Shown here in pieces: positions 36,693 through 46,247 of a DNA stretch of 64,000 nt. The stretch is from DYJK01 sp040755055 (GTDB lineage: Bacteria > Bacteroidota > Ignavibacteria > Ignavibacteriales > Melioribacteraceae), in contig JBFMBS010000002.1 in the NCBI GenBank assembly GCA_040755055.1, positions 124,001-188,000 on the forward strand, given 5' to 3'. Numbering within the stretch: the stretch's first letter is position 1; every line of letters starts with the position of its first letter. The notes under the pieces are model-generated. The model worked only from the letters and a program-made list of their open reading frames with translations. It did no database searches and was not told the DNA's origin. Position numbers and translations under genes: made by a program.

Positions 36693-38147
36693 TTAAAAAT
36701 TATTTAACGTAATTGTTATACGACCACCAACACTCGATCTATTATAGTTATCCATCTTGTTGGGTGATCTGTTAGAGTATTCGAGGTACGCATCAACAAT
36801 AAATAAATCAGATAAAAGGAATCCGCCGCCAAAAGTGAAAGAATGACGTGCGACATCGTTTCCGCCTAAAATTAAATCGTGTTCATCAAAACAATAATTG
36901 TAACCGGTTCTTATAAATACACTGTTCGATAATTCATACTCGGCGCCAATTCTTATAATATGATCAACCGATGAGAAGCTGTTCATTTTCGAATCGATAT
37001 ACTTCGAAGAATCGACATCAGCACTGGAAAATTCATACTCGGCACCAACCAGCAGATTTGGTTCTACCTTATAAGAAGAACCTACGCCGGCAACCAGCCG
37101 GTTTATTTCCCATTCCCAAATTAGAAGATCTTTTTTCGACAGCTTAGACCATGAATAATTGTGGAAATAACCGCCGTAAACACCGATCAAAAGATTATCA
37201 TCAAGATTATATTGGCTTTTAACTTGTGTGTCGTAATATTCAAAACTTGTATAACCGTCCTCTACATCAATAAGACTTAGTTCAGGAAAAGTAAGTTTTG
37301 AATTTGAGGGTTCGTAGTTTCCCTGGATTCCAATTTTTAGATTCTCATCAACTTCCCAATAAACTTGACCGGAAAGAGTAGTTCCCTTACCCTTAATTTT
37401 TTGTTCGTTTGTATTTGCTCTATCAATTACATGATAAGTATCTCCGCGATAGATAATCGCTTCAATATCAAGAAGATTAATGTCGGATTCTTCAATTGCT
37501 TCTTGTTTACTGAAATAATTTATCGAAGTACCAAGTACAAGGTTGTCAAGCAGACGGTAGGCAATCCCCAACTTACCGCCGGTATTTCTATAAATAGTTT
37601 TTGCATACGAATAAGTACTTTTCAGTCCATCTTGAATCTGGTAAAAAATTCCTCCTCCTATATACAGTTCGGGCAGTAATTCCCAGCTATACATGAGATT
37701 TATATAAGGACCATTGTACCTAAAATTGCCTTCCATGGTATCTGCAACATTAAACGCTTCGCCGGCGTAAGGATCTTTCCGTACTGTTCTATAATAATCC
37801 GTTCTTAATTCGTAATCATAGACTGTTGTGCCGTAAAATGTACCCAAAGTGCCAAGCGTTTTAATTCCAGTGAAAGAAATATTTACATTGGTCACACTTT
37901 TTGAGTCGAACTTTCTGCGGTAATCCCCCCACACATTTTGAACGCCAGGTTCAATCCTTAGATATGAATCTTTTTCATCCATGTAAAGCCACGCCGGGTT
38001 TTTCCCGAAATCATATGGCGAGAGAGATTGGTCACGGTCTAAAACAGAATATGACAACCCTCCCATAGCCCCGGTGCGGCTTACCTGGGCATCGGCATTT
38101 ATACTTAGAAATAATATTATAAATAGAGCTGCAAAACTTTTTCGCAT
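36693..38147 (-). CDS. Outer-membrane beta-barrel protein of unknown function
   Basis: A 484-residue barrel with signal peptide (1-20). It starts RTGAMGGLSYSVLDRDQSLSPYDFGKNPAWLY, then shows alternating strands with paired aromatic residues through to a terminal Phe (RITITLNNF), as in barrels inserted by Bam. It resembles the barrel proteins (DUF6850-like, named from memory) found beside DUF4876/DUF4857 genes in Bacteroidota. GAGGT precedes the ATG. It is 10 bp from the DUF4857-like gene and is the terminal envelope component of that cluster before the YCF48-repeat protein. Confidence 0.65.
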   Translation of the reverse strand: MRKSFAALFIILFLSINADAQVSRTGAMGGLSYSVLDRDQSLSPYDFGKNPAWLYMDEKDSYLRIEPGVQNVWGDYRRKFDSKSVTNVNISFTGIKTLGTLGTFYGTTVYDYELRTDYYRTVRKDPYAGEAFNVADTMEGNFRYNGPYINLMYSWELLPELYIGGGIFYQIQDGLKSTYSYAKTIYRNTGGKLGIAYRLLDNLVLGTSINYFSKQEAIEESDINLLDIEAIIYRGDTYHVIDRANTNEQKIKGKGTTLSGQVYWEVDENLKIGIQGNYEPSNSKLTFPELSLIDVEDGYTSFEYYDTQVKSQYNLDDNLLIGVYGGYFHNYSWSKLSKKDLLIWEWEINRLVAGVGSSYKVEPNLLVGAEYEFSSADVDSSKYIDSKMNSFSSVDHIIRIGAEYELSNSVFIRTGYNYCFDEHDLILGGNDVARHSFTFGGGFLLSDLFIVDAYLEYSNRSPNKMDNYNRSSVGGRITITLNNF

Positions 38148-38157
38148 CTTTCTTACC

Positions 38158-39411
38158 TCAAATATTTGAGTCGTTGTTAAAATCCCTGATACACATTATT
38201 GCAATAAATCCGTAAAGCCCGGTAACAAGAACCACGGCATAATAAATTAGTCCGTTTGATATATCGATTTTCTTTTTCCTGAAATAAATAATTGCCACAA
38301 TTGTCAGGACAGCAGAGAGAATTAAATAGTGCAGATCATAAAACGAGAAATAAAAATTAATCATCGGCGTTTTACTTTCTTCAATCGATAATTCGAATGG
38401 GAATAAATAAGGTGCTATCAACGAAGTGTACAAAACTTCTTTCCCTTTTGAATTGTCTTCGTATGTGCTTACAATGTTATAGTCTCTATTTGTTACTATA
38501 GATTTTACTTTTTCATTTTCGCGGCTATATGTAATCTGTCTGTTAAAGAGATCGCCCCTGATCGTCATTACATCAGTCTCGTAATTGTAATCTTCTACCG
38601 GGAGTTTTATAAGCCGGTAATTGTCATAAGAAATAAAATAAACTTCGCTTTTTTTGGTAATCAGGAGAGAATAAAATTCGCGTAATTCGTTTTCGCTTAC
38701 AAGTATGTAAGCAACATCTATATTCTGCGGTATGGAAGTTTGTACACAGAACGGTTCTCCCTTGACCATTTTAATATGATATATTTTGCCGGAGCTATCG
38801 ATAACAAAATAACCTTCATCAAACGGTTTCATTGTAGAGAGGTTACCGTAAATCTTTTTTGCCGGGAAATTAAATCCTTCTTTCAATAAGGCATCGGTAA
38901 ACGCGCGGCTCTTTTTTTCATCTACTTGATTTGTAAGTGATGTTATGAACTCCATACGATCAGTAATCCGGAATAGATCAGGCGGAAGTTCCAACCGGAT
39001 TCTCCCGGACTGCGATTCCATCAACGGGAAAAGTTGAATCAAATTATAATTGATTATCTCCGGTCTTATCCTAAGACTGAAATTGTTAAGTTTTACTTCC
39101 TTCGGTTCAATTGCTTTCCCATTAATTGTATCTGGCATTTTGCCGGAAACAAATAATTGCCTAAAATTTAAGAGTGGAACCGCCTCTTCAAATTCTTCTC
39201 TTGTTAATTCATCGCCTTTTTGGTCCACATACTTTGCACCGCGTATATCAGATTTAATAAAAACGAATTCATCTTTTACAACGCTGTAATAAACGGAAAC
39301 TGATTTTGCTTCTTCCTTCGTAATCTTCCAATAAAATTCAGGGAGATAAATTGAAGCGACCAGTATAATAGTAATCGCCAGGATGATTCTTGTTATCAGT
39401 ATATTTTTCAA
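38158..39411 (-). CDS. DUF4857-like membrane-anchored protein
   Basis: A 417-residue protein, function unknown. One helix lies near the N-terminus (about 5-25) and two near the C-terminus (about 350-372 and 385-408). Between them is a large, presumably periplasmic domain with VKDEFVFIKSDIRGAKYVD and other beta-rich stretches. It matches my memory of DUF4857 proteins, which sit beside ABC permeases in Bacteroidota. It overlaps the stop of the permease by four bases, so the two are translationally coupled and probably form one complex. Confidence 0.65.
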   Translation of the reverse strand: MKNILITRIILAITIILVASIYLPEFYWKITKEEAKSVSVYYSVVKDEFVFIKSDIRGAKYVDQKGDELTREEFEEAVPLLNFRQLFVSGKMPDTINGKAIEPKEVKLNNFSLRIRPEIINYNLIQLFPLMESQSGRIRLELPPDLFRITDRMEFITSLTNQVDEKKSRAFTDALLKEGFNFPAKKIYGNLSTMKPFDEGYFVIDSSGKIYHIKMVKGEPFCVQTSIPQNIDVAYILVSENELREFYSLLITKKSEVYFISYDNYRLIKLPVEDYNYETDVMTIRGDLFNRQITYSRENEKVKSIVTNRDYNIVSTYEDNSKGKEVLYTSLIAPYLFPFELSIEESKTPMINFYFSFYDLHYLILSAVLTIVAIIYFRKKKIDISNGLIYYAVVLVTGLYGFIAIMCIRDFNNDSNI

Positions 39412-40076
39412 CTTATCCCCCTTTTGAAGTTGTACGCCGATACGTAGATTACTACACCGAACAGAAAACTTATTGCTGCAAAGATCAACCAGGATTTTTC
39501 AAATTTGGCGTAACCCGTTCCGGAATAGAAGAGAGAAATCAACCCGATACCTATTAAAGTAAGCACAACTCTTTTAATCCAATTTGGTTCGATAAAAACC
39601 ATTGTTATTAAAAAGTATCCGCAGAAACCGGCTAAGAACCAGGGCAGCAGAGTACTAATCATACTTTTAAATACTTCCTCCGGGAAGAAATTCAAACTGA
39701 CCAGTGAGAGTAAAACTGAATCAAATAAAAAAATTATTAACAGAGAAATAAATCCTATCACCGTCATCTGGAATAACATTTTGCTTTCGGGTACCGGCAG
39801 ATGGAATGTAAGTTTTAACCTTTTTTGGTTAACCTCCGGGAAGAATTGAAAAACACTAATTAAAATCCCGGTTAGTAATGGTATATACATTATATCTTCA
39901 AAGAATAAAATTTCGTAAGTAATCAATTTTACTAAGAAGATGTTGGCGCTGTAAACTTTTAATACGTTCGCAACATTGAAGTATGTATTAATTATCACCA
40001 ACAGATTAATTAAAAGCATCCCTATAAAAATCCACCTGATTTTCAACCACTCCTTAAAGACTACTGCATTTAACAT
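39408..40076 (-). CDS. ABC-2-like permease subunit
   Basis: A 222-residue integral membrane protein with about six helices (for example 15-35, 55-75, 100-125, 135-160, 168-188, 195-215). An amphipathic start, MLNAVVFKEWLKIRWIF, is typical of ABC-2-type permeases. It is only 12 bp downstream of the ATPase gene and overlaps the DUF4857-like gene, so it is the membrane partner of that ATPase. The substrate is unknown. A GGGAG ribosome site precedes the ATG. Confidence 0.75.
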   Translation of the reverse strand: MLNAVVFKEWLKIRWIFIGMLLINLLVIINTYFNVANVLKVYSANIFLVKLITYEILFFEDIMYIPLLTGILISVFQFFPEVNQKRLKLTFHLPVPESKMLFQMTVIGFISLLIIFLFDSVLLSLVSLNFFPEEVFKSMISTLLPWFLAGFCGYFLITMVFIEPNWIKRVVLTLIGIGLISLFYSGTGYAKFEKSWLIFAAISFLFGVVIYVSAYNFKRGIS

Positions 40077-40088
40077 ATTGAAGCTCCC

Positions 40089-40976
40089 TTAGTATTTCCC
40101 GGTGATGCCGATAAATGCTTCTTCAAGCGTCATCGGTACTTCGGCAAGTTTAGTATAATTAATTCCATTATTAACAAGGTAGTGTTCAACTACCGATTGC
40201 TTTTCGAAGGTATATAGCGTTGCTTTATTTTTCACCAACTCAAAATTTTTAACCACGTAATCCTTTTCCAGTTTAAGATTATGATTATCGACTTCAAACT
40301 TGAATTGCTTAAAATCACTTAAGAATGATTTCAATGGTGCTTGAAGAAGTACAGTTCTATAATCAAGAATTACACATTCATCAAGAAAATTTTCGAGGTC
40401 CTGGATAATGTGTGATGTAATAAAAATTGTTTTTGTCTCAGCTTTTGCATATTCAATCAAGTAATCGAGAAATAATCTTCTATAACCGGCATCAAGACCC
40501 ATTGAATAATCATCTAATATCAGTAAATCCGCATCTTGTGCTAATATTAGTCCCAATGCTACTTGTGATCTTTGACCGCAAGACATTTTGGAAATCTTCT
40601 GATCTTCTGTTACAGCCAATTTCGACATCAATTCATAGTATGGTTCTTTTTTCCATTTTGGATAAAAAGCAGAATAGAATTTTTCAATCTGCCTGATGTT
40701 CATAAAACTGTATTGAACATGCCCTTCAATCAGAAAGCCGACTCTTGCTTTTGTCTGCGGCGAAAGACTATATGAATCTTCTCCAAACATCAAACACTTG
40801 CCGGATGTAGGTTTTAAAAATCCATTAAGAATATTGATAGTAGTTGTCTTACCGGTACCATTTTTACCAAGCAGTCCGAATATCGAACCCTCTTTTATAT
40901 CAAAGCTCATGTTCTCGAATACTAACTTGCTTCCGTAATAATGAGTTAAATCTTTTACCTCAACAACGTTCGTCAC
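40089..40976 (-). CDS. ABC transporter ATP-binding protein
   Basis: The ATPase subunit, 295 residues. Walker A is GKNGTGKT (residues 37-44). The signature is SCGQR where LSGGQ is usual. Walker B is LLILDDYSMGLD, with Asp where the catalytic Glu is usual, and the H-loop is ITSHIIQDLE. A C-terminal extension of about 80 residues follows. I use a GTG start at 40976 because GGAGG lies five bases before it; the in-frame TTG at 40988 overlaps that ribosome site. It is partnered by the permease downstream. Direction of transport is not certain; ABC-2 systems usually export or remodel. Confidence 0.9.
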   Translation of the reverse strand: MTNVVEVKDLTHYYGSKLVFENMSFDIKEGSIFGLLGKNGTGKTTTINILNGFLKPTSGKCLMFGEDSYSLSPQTKARVGFLIEGHVQYSFMNIRQIEKFYSAFYPKWKKEPYYELMSKLAVTEDQKISKMSCGQRSQVALGLILAQDADLLILDDYSMGLDAGYRRLFLDYLIEYAKAETKTIFITSHIIQDLENFLDECVILDYRTVLLQAPLKSFLSDFKQFKFEVDNHNLKLEKDYVVKNFELVKNKATLYTFEKQSVVEHYLVNNGINYTKLAEVPMTLEEAFIGITGKY

Positions 40977-40991
40977 ATCTTCCTCCAATGT

Positions 40992-42089
40992 TTATTGTCT
41001 GCCCGGTGTAGGCGACGGAATAATTTCCCAATCGGAGATACCATCGTTGGTATCCACGCCGGGGTCCCTTCTTTGCATCGATTTACCGCTGTATTTAGCC
41101 GGGCACACCACATAACTTTTATCAACTCTTGAGTCAAGTGTTTTTTCTAACGTGGGTCCGCTCTGATATTCAACACCATCTATAATAGTTTCGATATCAA
41201 GACCATCTCCCCAATCACTGTCTTCACCGGTAGTTAAAACAATTACATCCTGGGTAAGACCAACTAAGAAATCAACAGTTTTATCCGACCTCATATTTAT
41301 CAGGTTAGGGACCGATTTATTATCAAAATCAGAAGTTGAATATTGGTTGTATAATTCCCAGTCCGCCCCGGATAAATCAACACTAGTAGAAACACTATTC
41401 TGATGATTTATTGCAGTCTGCGCTAATACAAGAAATGTTTGCGGATAAAAAGGATAATTTTTTTCTCCGGGTTCACCCGGGAATTTGAATATATAGCCAA
41501 TTCCATCTATGTCGCCATCATTTCCGTTATCCTCGCCGGCTTTTATATTTTCAGAAGATGACCCGGTAACACGGGAAATCATCATTCCGTCAAGGTATTT
41601 AATTTCTTCACTGTAGTTATATAACTCTACATATTGGTCATAAAAGAAAAAGATATTGTTGACGGGTCCACAAACGTACAATTCATTAATAGCTATCCCG
41701 GTATTTGATATCTGGCTTGCAATAATTGTATCATTAACTACTCTGCCGGATATTATCTCTATATCCGACAAATTACCGGCTAATAGTATGTTGGAATATT
41801 TTGGATGATTCAACCTTGCCGTTATTGTATATGTTGATGATGGGATCCCCTCTAAAATCAATTTACCCGTTTCATCTGTATATTTTATCATATACCCGTA
41901 CTCAGAAAACAGAATAACTTTAGCATTACTTAACGGTACACATGTTGTATCATCGCTGACAACAGATGTATCACCCATCACTGTTAAAACAAGTTTAGCA
42001 TTACCCTCTTGATAAACCGGTGGGTCTTCATTGCATGATGTAATGATCGAAAATATTATCAACGGAAAAAGTGGTTTCAAAAATTTCAT
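40992..42089 (-). CDS. DUF4876-like lipoprotein, copy 1
   Basis: About 365 residues. The lipobox SIITSC ends the signal peptide, so the mature protein begins with a lipidated Cys. Next comes a transthyretin-like beta domain (VPLSNAKVILFSEYGYMIKYTD..GIPSSTYTITA), then a lamin-tail-like domain (INELYVCGPVNN..QYVELYNYSEE). It ends DWEIIPSPTPGRQ. The ATG at 42089 starts the signal peptide and has AGG upstream; the ATG at 42119 lies 30 bases further out. It is a tandem duplicate of the neighbouring gene and probably a surface lipoprotein partner of the TonB receptor. Confidence 0.75.
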   Translation of the reverse strand: MKFLKPLFPLIIFSIITSCNEDPPVYQEGNAKLVLTVMGDTSVVSDDTTCVPLSNAKVILFSEYGYMIKYTDETGKLILEGIPSSTYTITARLNHPKYSNILLAGNLSDIEIISGRVVNDTIIASQISNTGIAINELYVCGPVNNIFFFYDQYVELYNYSEEIKYLDGMMISRVTGSSSENIKAGEDNGNDGDIDGIGYIFKFPGEPGEKNYPFYPQTFLVLAQTAINHQNSVSTSVDLSGADWELYNQYSTSDFDNKSVPNLINMRSDKTVDFLVGLTQDVIVLTTGEDSDWGDGLDIETIIDGVEYQSGPTLEKTLDSRVDKSYVVCPAKYSGKSMQRRDPGVDTNDGISDWEIIPSPTPGRQ

Positions 42090-42131
42090 ATCGAACCTAT
42101 TTTGAAAAAGTAATCCCATTTTTACAAATAT

Positions 42132-43226
42132 TTATTGCCAACCCGGTGTTGGGACATCTATTATTCCCCAATCCGAAGAAGAATCATTGGAATCTACACC
42201 AGGATCAATTCGTTGCATCGATTTACCCCCGTATTTTGGAGGACTAAGTGTAAATCCTTTATCGACCCTGGAATCAAGAGACTTTTTTGTTGTTAAACTG
42301 CTTTGGTATTCTACTCCATCTAAAATAGTATCTATGTCTATTCCATCTTCCCAATTGCTGTCTTTTCCGGATGAGATAACAATAACGTCTGCGCTCAAAT
42401 TAACGCCAAAATCAACAGTTCGATCCGATCGCATATTAATCAAATTTGGAACTGATGGATTATCAAAATCTGATGCTGAGTATTGGTTGTAGAATTCCCA
42501 ATCGGCATCGGATAAATCGATACTTGTTGAAACATTATTCTTATGATTAATTGCAGTCTTTGCGAGGACTAAAAAAGTGTTGGGATAGAACGGGTAATTC
42601 TTTTCGCCCGGTTCACCGGGAAACTTGAATATGTACGTCACACCATCTATATCACCGTCATTTCCCTCATCAGCACCCGGGCCGCCATAGTCTGAGTTTC
42701 CGGAAATACGCATAACAATCATACCGTCAAGGTATTTGACTTCATCGCTGCTGTTATATAACTCTACATACTGATCTGAATAAAAGAAAATATTATTGAC
42801 CGGGCCACCAACATACAATTCGTTGATAGCAATGCCGGTATTGGATATTTGTCTTGCTACTATTGTATCGTTGACTACTTTGCCCGATATTATTTCTACA
42901 CCGGGGAGATTACCGGATAAAAGTATGTTTGAGTACGTGGGATGATTTAATCTTGCCGTAATTGTATATGTTGACGAGGGAATTCCTTCTAAAATCAATT
43001 TGCCGTTTTCGTCTGTATATTTTATCATATGCCCATACTCAGAAAATAAAATTACTTTAGCGTTGCTTAAGGGTACACAAGTTGTGTCGTTGCTAATGAC
43101 TGCTGTATCGCCTACCACTGTTAAGACAAGTTTAGCATTACCCTCCTGAAATACCGGTGGGTTCTCCACGCAAGAAATCAACACAAGGACATTTACAGAA
43201 AATAATAATGTGACTAAAGCTTTCAT
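42132..43226 (-). CDS. DUF4876-like lipoprotein, copy 2
   Basis: A 364-residue lipoprotein with lipobox VLISC, the same domain order as its downstream neighbour and near-identical stretches in both domains (for example NAKLVLTV, VPLSNAKVILFSEYG, INELYV.GPVNNIFF). The internal ATG at 43226 is used: it opens the signal peptide and lies 4 bp after the stop of the TonB receptor gene. The longer reading frame from 43352 would run through that gene. The C-terminal end differs (SDWGIIDVPTPGWQ). Function is unknown; a surface partner of the receptor is inferred. Confidence 0.75.
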   Translation of the reverse strand: MKALVTLLFSVNVLVLISCVENPPVFQEGNAKLVLTVVGDTAVISNDTTCVPLSNAKVILFSEYGHMIKYTDENGKLILEGIPSSTYTITARLNHPTYSNILLSGNLPGVEIISGKVVNDTIVARQISNTGIAINELYVGGPVNNIFFYSDQYVELYNSSDEVKYLDGMIVMRISGNSDYGGPGADEGNDGDIDGVTYIFKFPGEPGEKNYPFYPNTFLVLAKTAINHKNNVSTSIDLSDADWEFYNQYSASDFDNPSVPNLINMRSDRTVDFGVNLSADVIVISSGKDSNWEDGIDIDTILDGVEYQSSLTTKKSLDSRVDKGFTLSPPKYGGKSMQRIDPGVDSNDSSSDWGIIDVPTPGWQ

Positions 43227-43230
43227 ATTT

Positions 43231-46221
43231 CTATTTACCAAACAAATTGCCGAATTCCATACTGAACTCAATGCCGTAGAATAAGTCAGGGTTTCTTTCA
43301 TCTTCCCATTCTTCATTAACAGAACTGTTATATCTATAAACTGCCGGATCATCTAAGAAATTATTTACATATATAGAAACTTCGGCCCCTTTGAACAACG
43401 ACTTACTCATACTGAAATTGAAAAGCCATTTATTAGGTTTACGTCTTATTCTTCTATTAAAATTATAGTCGGCAAGTTCAGTTTCATTAAGTAAGGTTAC
43501 ATCTTGAGGAGCATAATTCAGGTCTTGTGATTTTTCATAAACTACTTGTTCTGCCCGGAGTGTAATCCATAACCCCAGAGTCGGGTGTGTATATCTCACT
43601 AAATAATTCATTTGAAAATACTCTTGCCAATTACCTCCACTTGGATAGAGCCAACCTATCAAAGTATCGGTCGGAACATTCGGGATTGAAAAATTCGGGT
43701 ATTGCCCAACACTTTCATCCGGTGTGCTTGAATATGAATATCCTCTTCCAAAATATTTAATGTAGTTAAACGAACCCGATAGCTGGAAGTCCATGTTCAA
43801 CTCTTTAATCTTAGAAGTTCTCAAAGAAAATTCTAATCCCTTTGTTTCAGTCTTCCCGATATTTACCGGCATAGAATAAGAATCGATGTAATATACTCTG
43901 TAGGTATTGTTGGTTTGTGAAGCAACGAAAACCGGGATTGTCTTCGACTTGGGTTCATTGTTCCGGATTTTGTAATAACCGGAAAAGCTTGTTCCTATTT
44001 GGTCAAAAAATTTGTGATCGTATGCCAGTTCAAACAAAGTTTCCTTATAACCTTTTAAATCAGGCGAATTTCTGTTGTACCTGAAATAATAATTCGTACT
44101 ATCGTCGGGATTTCTCCATGGCATCACCTCCTCAGGAGGATAAATTGTACTCATTGGCGGTGATTTTGAAGATGTGCCGGCGCTCAAACGTATTTGGTTT
44201 TCTTTGGATAGATAAATCATCAAATTTAATCTTGGATTAAAAAAGGTTCCTTGATGAGATTCGACCAAATCACCATCACCCCACAAGCCGGATAAATTAA
44301 ACTTATACGGTCTATACATTTCGTACCTGAAACCAACAACAAGACTGTAATCAAAAATAAAGTGTGATGTAATTTTATCTTCAACATAGAAGTTCATCAA
44401 GAATTGTCCCGGGATATCATCATATTTATAAGGACGCTTCCCTGAACCAGCTCCATAATAATTGAGTACCGTATCCAGCAGCATACCTTCGCCGGTGTTT
44501 GCATTGTATTGCGGATCGATACCAATTAAGAATTTGTGAGCAACATCTCCCGTGAAAAATACTTTATTCCATTCAAGTCGTCCGCCGAATGTCCATTCAA
44601 TTCCTTTTGTTTCAACTTTACCTATATAACTGGCTAATGTGTCACCGCTTGTTAGAATAACATAGTCGGTGACAAGTTTAGATTTCATAGAATTTTCGCG
44701 GCGCATAGTTACATACATGTTATAGTCAATTGAAGAAACATCATCTGTAGGTTTATACTTTCCCCATGTTGATAGAGATACCGTATAACCACGGTTATAA
44801 TTTTTTATCTGCCGCAAATCACCTTTCGGTTCAACTTCATCTAAAATTTTCTGTACCATTATTTTGTTATTCATGCTTAATTTGTTATCAAACAAATTAG
44901 AAGAATAAATTAGCTGACCGGTTAAACGTGTGTATTCATCGCCTTCAACTCTTAAATCTCTTTCACTACGTGCAACGTTAAAGTTATAGTTCAATACTCC
45001 TTCACCAATAGAAATTCCTCCGCCAAGATTACCCTCTTTCAAATCGGGATTATTTTTAATTTTCAATCTGTTTGGTGTTGTCCCTAGTTTCGTCTGCACG
45101 TTTATAACACCGGAAGTGACATCACCATACCTTACCGAGGGAAGCCCGGTCACGATTTCGATATTCTCGATGTTATCAGCCGGAATGGTTCTGAGATCAA
45201 TTCCTTTTCCAAAGGACGTTCCTCCATAAGCACTCGAATATCTTTCAAATTGTAAATTGGCATTGTTGGAAACCGGTGTGCCATCTACAACCACCAAGGT
45301 ACCAAATGAACTCAGCTCATTAGCTTCACTACCGCGCAGTGCAATCTGTGTTGGTTTCCCTAAACCGGGGTTATCGGTTTTTTGAACACCGGGGACAAGA
45401 TCTAAAACATCTTTAAGACTCGATGCCTGATAGTGTTCAATTTCACCACTTGTAATGGTTGTTTTTGTTTGTACTTCTTGCGGTAACAAACCCGATGTAC
45501 CGACTACTTCAATACCGCCGATTAAAAATGAAGTTGATTTCAACACAAAATTCACTTCTATCATTTGCCCGGCAACTATCTTAACTTTTTTAATATTTTT
45601 TTCATAACCCACAAATGATACTTCTACATTATATTCACCGGGTTTTATATTTCTTATTCGATAACTTCCTTTAAGGTCTGCTGCACACCCGATTCCCAAT
45701 TCAACTATTCTAATATTTGCACCAACAAGTTTTTCGCCAGCTTCATCCTTGATTGTTCCGGTAATGCCACCGGTATTTTCATCAATTCTTATTTGCTTGG
45801 CGAGTGCAATCCTTGCGTATTCGAATTCGTAATAACTAATATTGTGTGGGGTGAGCAATTCATCAAGAATTTCGTAGAGCGGTTTATCTTCAACATTTAT
45901 GTTTATGCCCTCTATGTCCAAAAGATCGTCATCATATACAAAGTTTATTTTAGTGTTCTTGCAGATTTCCTTTATAATATCTTTTAAATTAGAGTTAAAA
46001 TATTGCAGCGATATTAACCCATTTAGCGAGGTTCTAATATTTGTTTTTGTTTGAGCAGACAAAAATTGACTCTCCATTATTAAACCATCATCTGCCAATT
46101 CACCAACATCCTCATGCAGCTTTTCACTATAATCATCAACTTCGTTTTGCATATAGGCAGCACTTGCCGTAAATGAGTATAAAAAGAGAGCCATGACCAT
46201 TATTATTTTATTAAGCTTCAT
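43231..46221 (-). CDS. TonB-dependent receptor with STN signalling domain
   Basis: A FecA-type outer-membrane receptor, about 996 residues. Order: signal peptide (1-22); STN domain (about 60-130, ISLQYFNSNLKDIIKEIC..NINVEDKPLYEILDELL) that contacts FecR in the periplasm; carboxypeptidase-like beta domain (about 145-225, GGITGTIKDEAGEKLVGANI); plug (about 235-370, VDGTPVSNNANL, IEIVTGLPSVRYGDVTSGVI); and a barrel ending in EFSMEFGNLFGK. The ATG at 46221 has AAGGTGG directly upstream. It lies 27 bp after fecR, and the sigma/anti-sigma pair points to substrate-induced expression. The substrate is unknown. Confidence 0.88.
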   Translation of the reverse strand: MKLNKIIMVMALFLYSFTASAAYMQNEVDDYSEKLHEDVGELADDGLIMESQFLSAQTKTNIRTSLNGLISLQYFNSNLKDIIKEICKNTKINFVYDDDLLDIEGININVEDKPLYEILDELLTPHNISYYEFEYARIALAKQIRIDENTGGITGTIKDEAGEKLVGANIRIVELGIGCAADLKGSYRIRNIKPGEYNVEVSFVGYEKNIKKVKIVAGQMIEVNFVLKSTSFLIGGIEVVGTSGLLPQEVQTKTTITSGEIEHYQASSLKDVLDLVPGVQKTDNPGLGKPTQIALRGSEANELSSFGTLVVVDGTPVSNNANLQFERYSSAYGGTSFGKGIDLRTIPADNIENIEIVTGLPSVRYGDVTSGVINVQTKLGTTPNRLKIKNNPDLKEGNLGGGISIGEGVLNYNFNVARSERDLRVEGDEYTRLTGQLIYSSNLFDNKLSMNNKIMVQKILDEVEPKGDLRQIKNYNRGYTVSLSTWGKYKPTDDVSSIDYNMYVTMRRENSMKSKLVTDYVILTSGDTLASYIGKVETKGIEWTFGGRLEWNKVFFTGDVAHKFLIGIDPQYNANTGEGMLLDTVLNYYGAGSGKRPYKYDDIPGQFLMNFYVEDKITSHFIFDYSLVVGFRYEMYRPYKFNLSGLWGDGDLVESHQGTFFNPRLNLMIYLSKENQIRLSAGTSSKSPPMSTIYPPEEVMPWRNPDDSTNYYFRYNRNSPDLKGYKETLFELAYDHKFFDQIGTSFSGYYKIRNNEPKSKTIPVFVASQTNNTYRVYYIDSYSMPVNIGKTETKGLEFSLRTSKIKELNMDFQLSGSFNYIKYFGRGYSYSSTPDESVGQYPNFSIPNVPTDTLIGWLYPSGGNWQEYFQMNYLVRYTHPTLGLWITLRAEQVVYEKSQDLNYAPQDVTLLNETELADYNFNRRIRRKPNKWLFNFSMSKSLFKGAEVSIYVNNFLDDPAVYRYNSSVNEEWEDERNPDLFYGIEFSMEFGNLFGK

Positions 46222-46247
46222 AACCACCTTACATCTTGTCTATAAGT

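Noticed and set aside
43226..43352. A longer start for the DUF4876-like copy 2 at 43352
   Set aside because: It would overlap the TonB receptor coding region by over 120 bases and would bury the signal peptide and lipobox.
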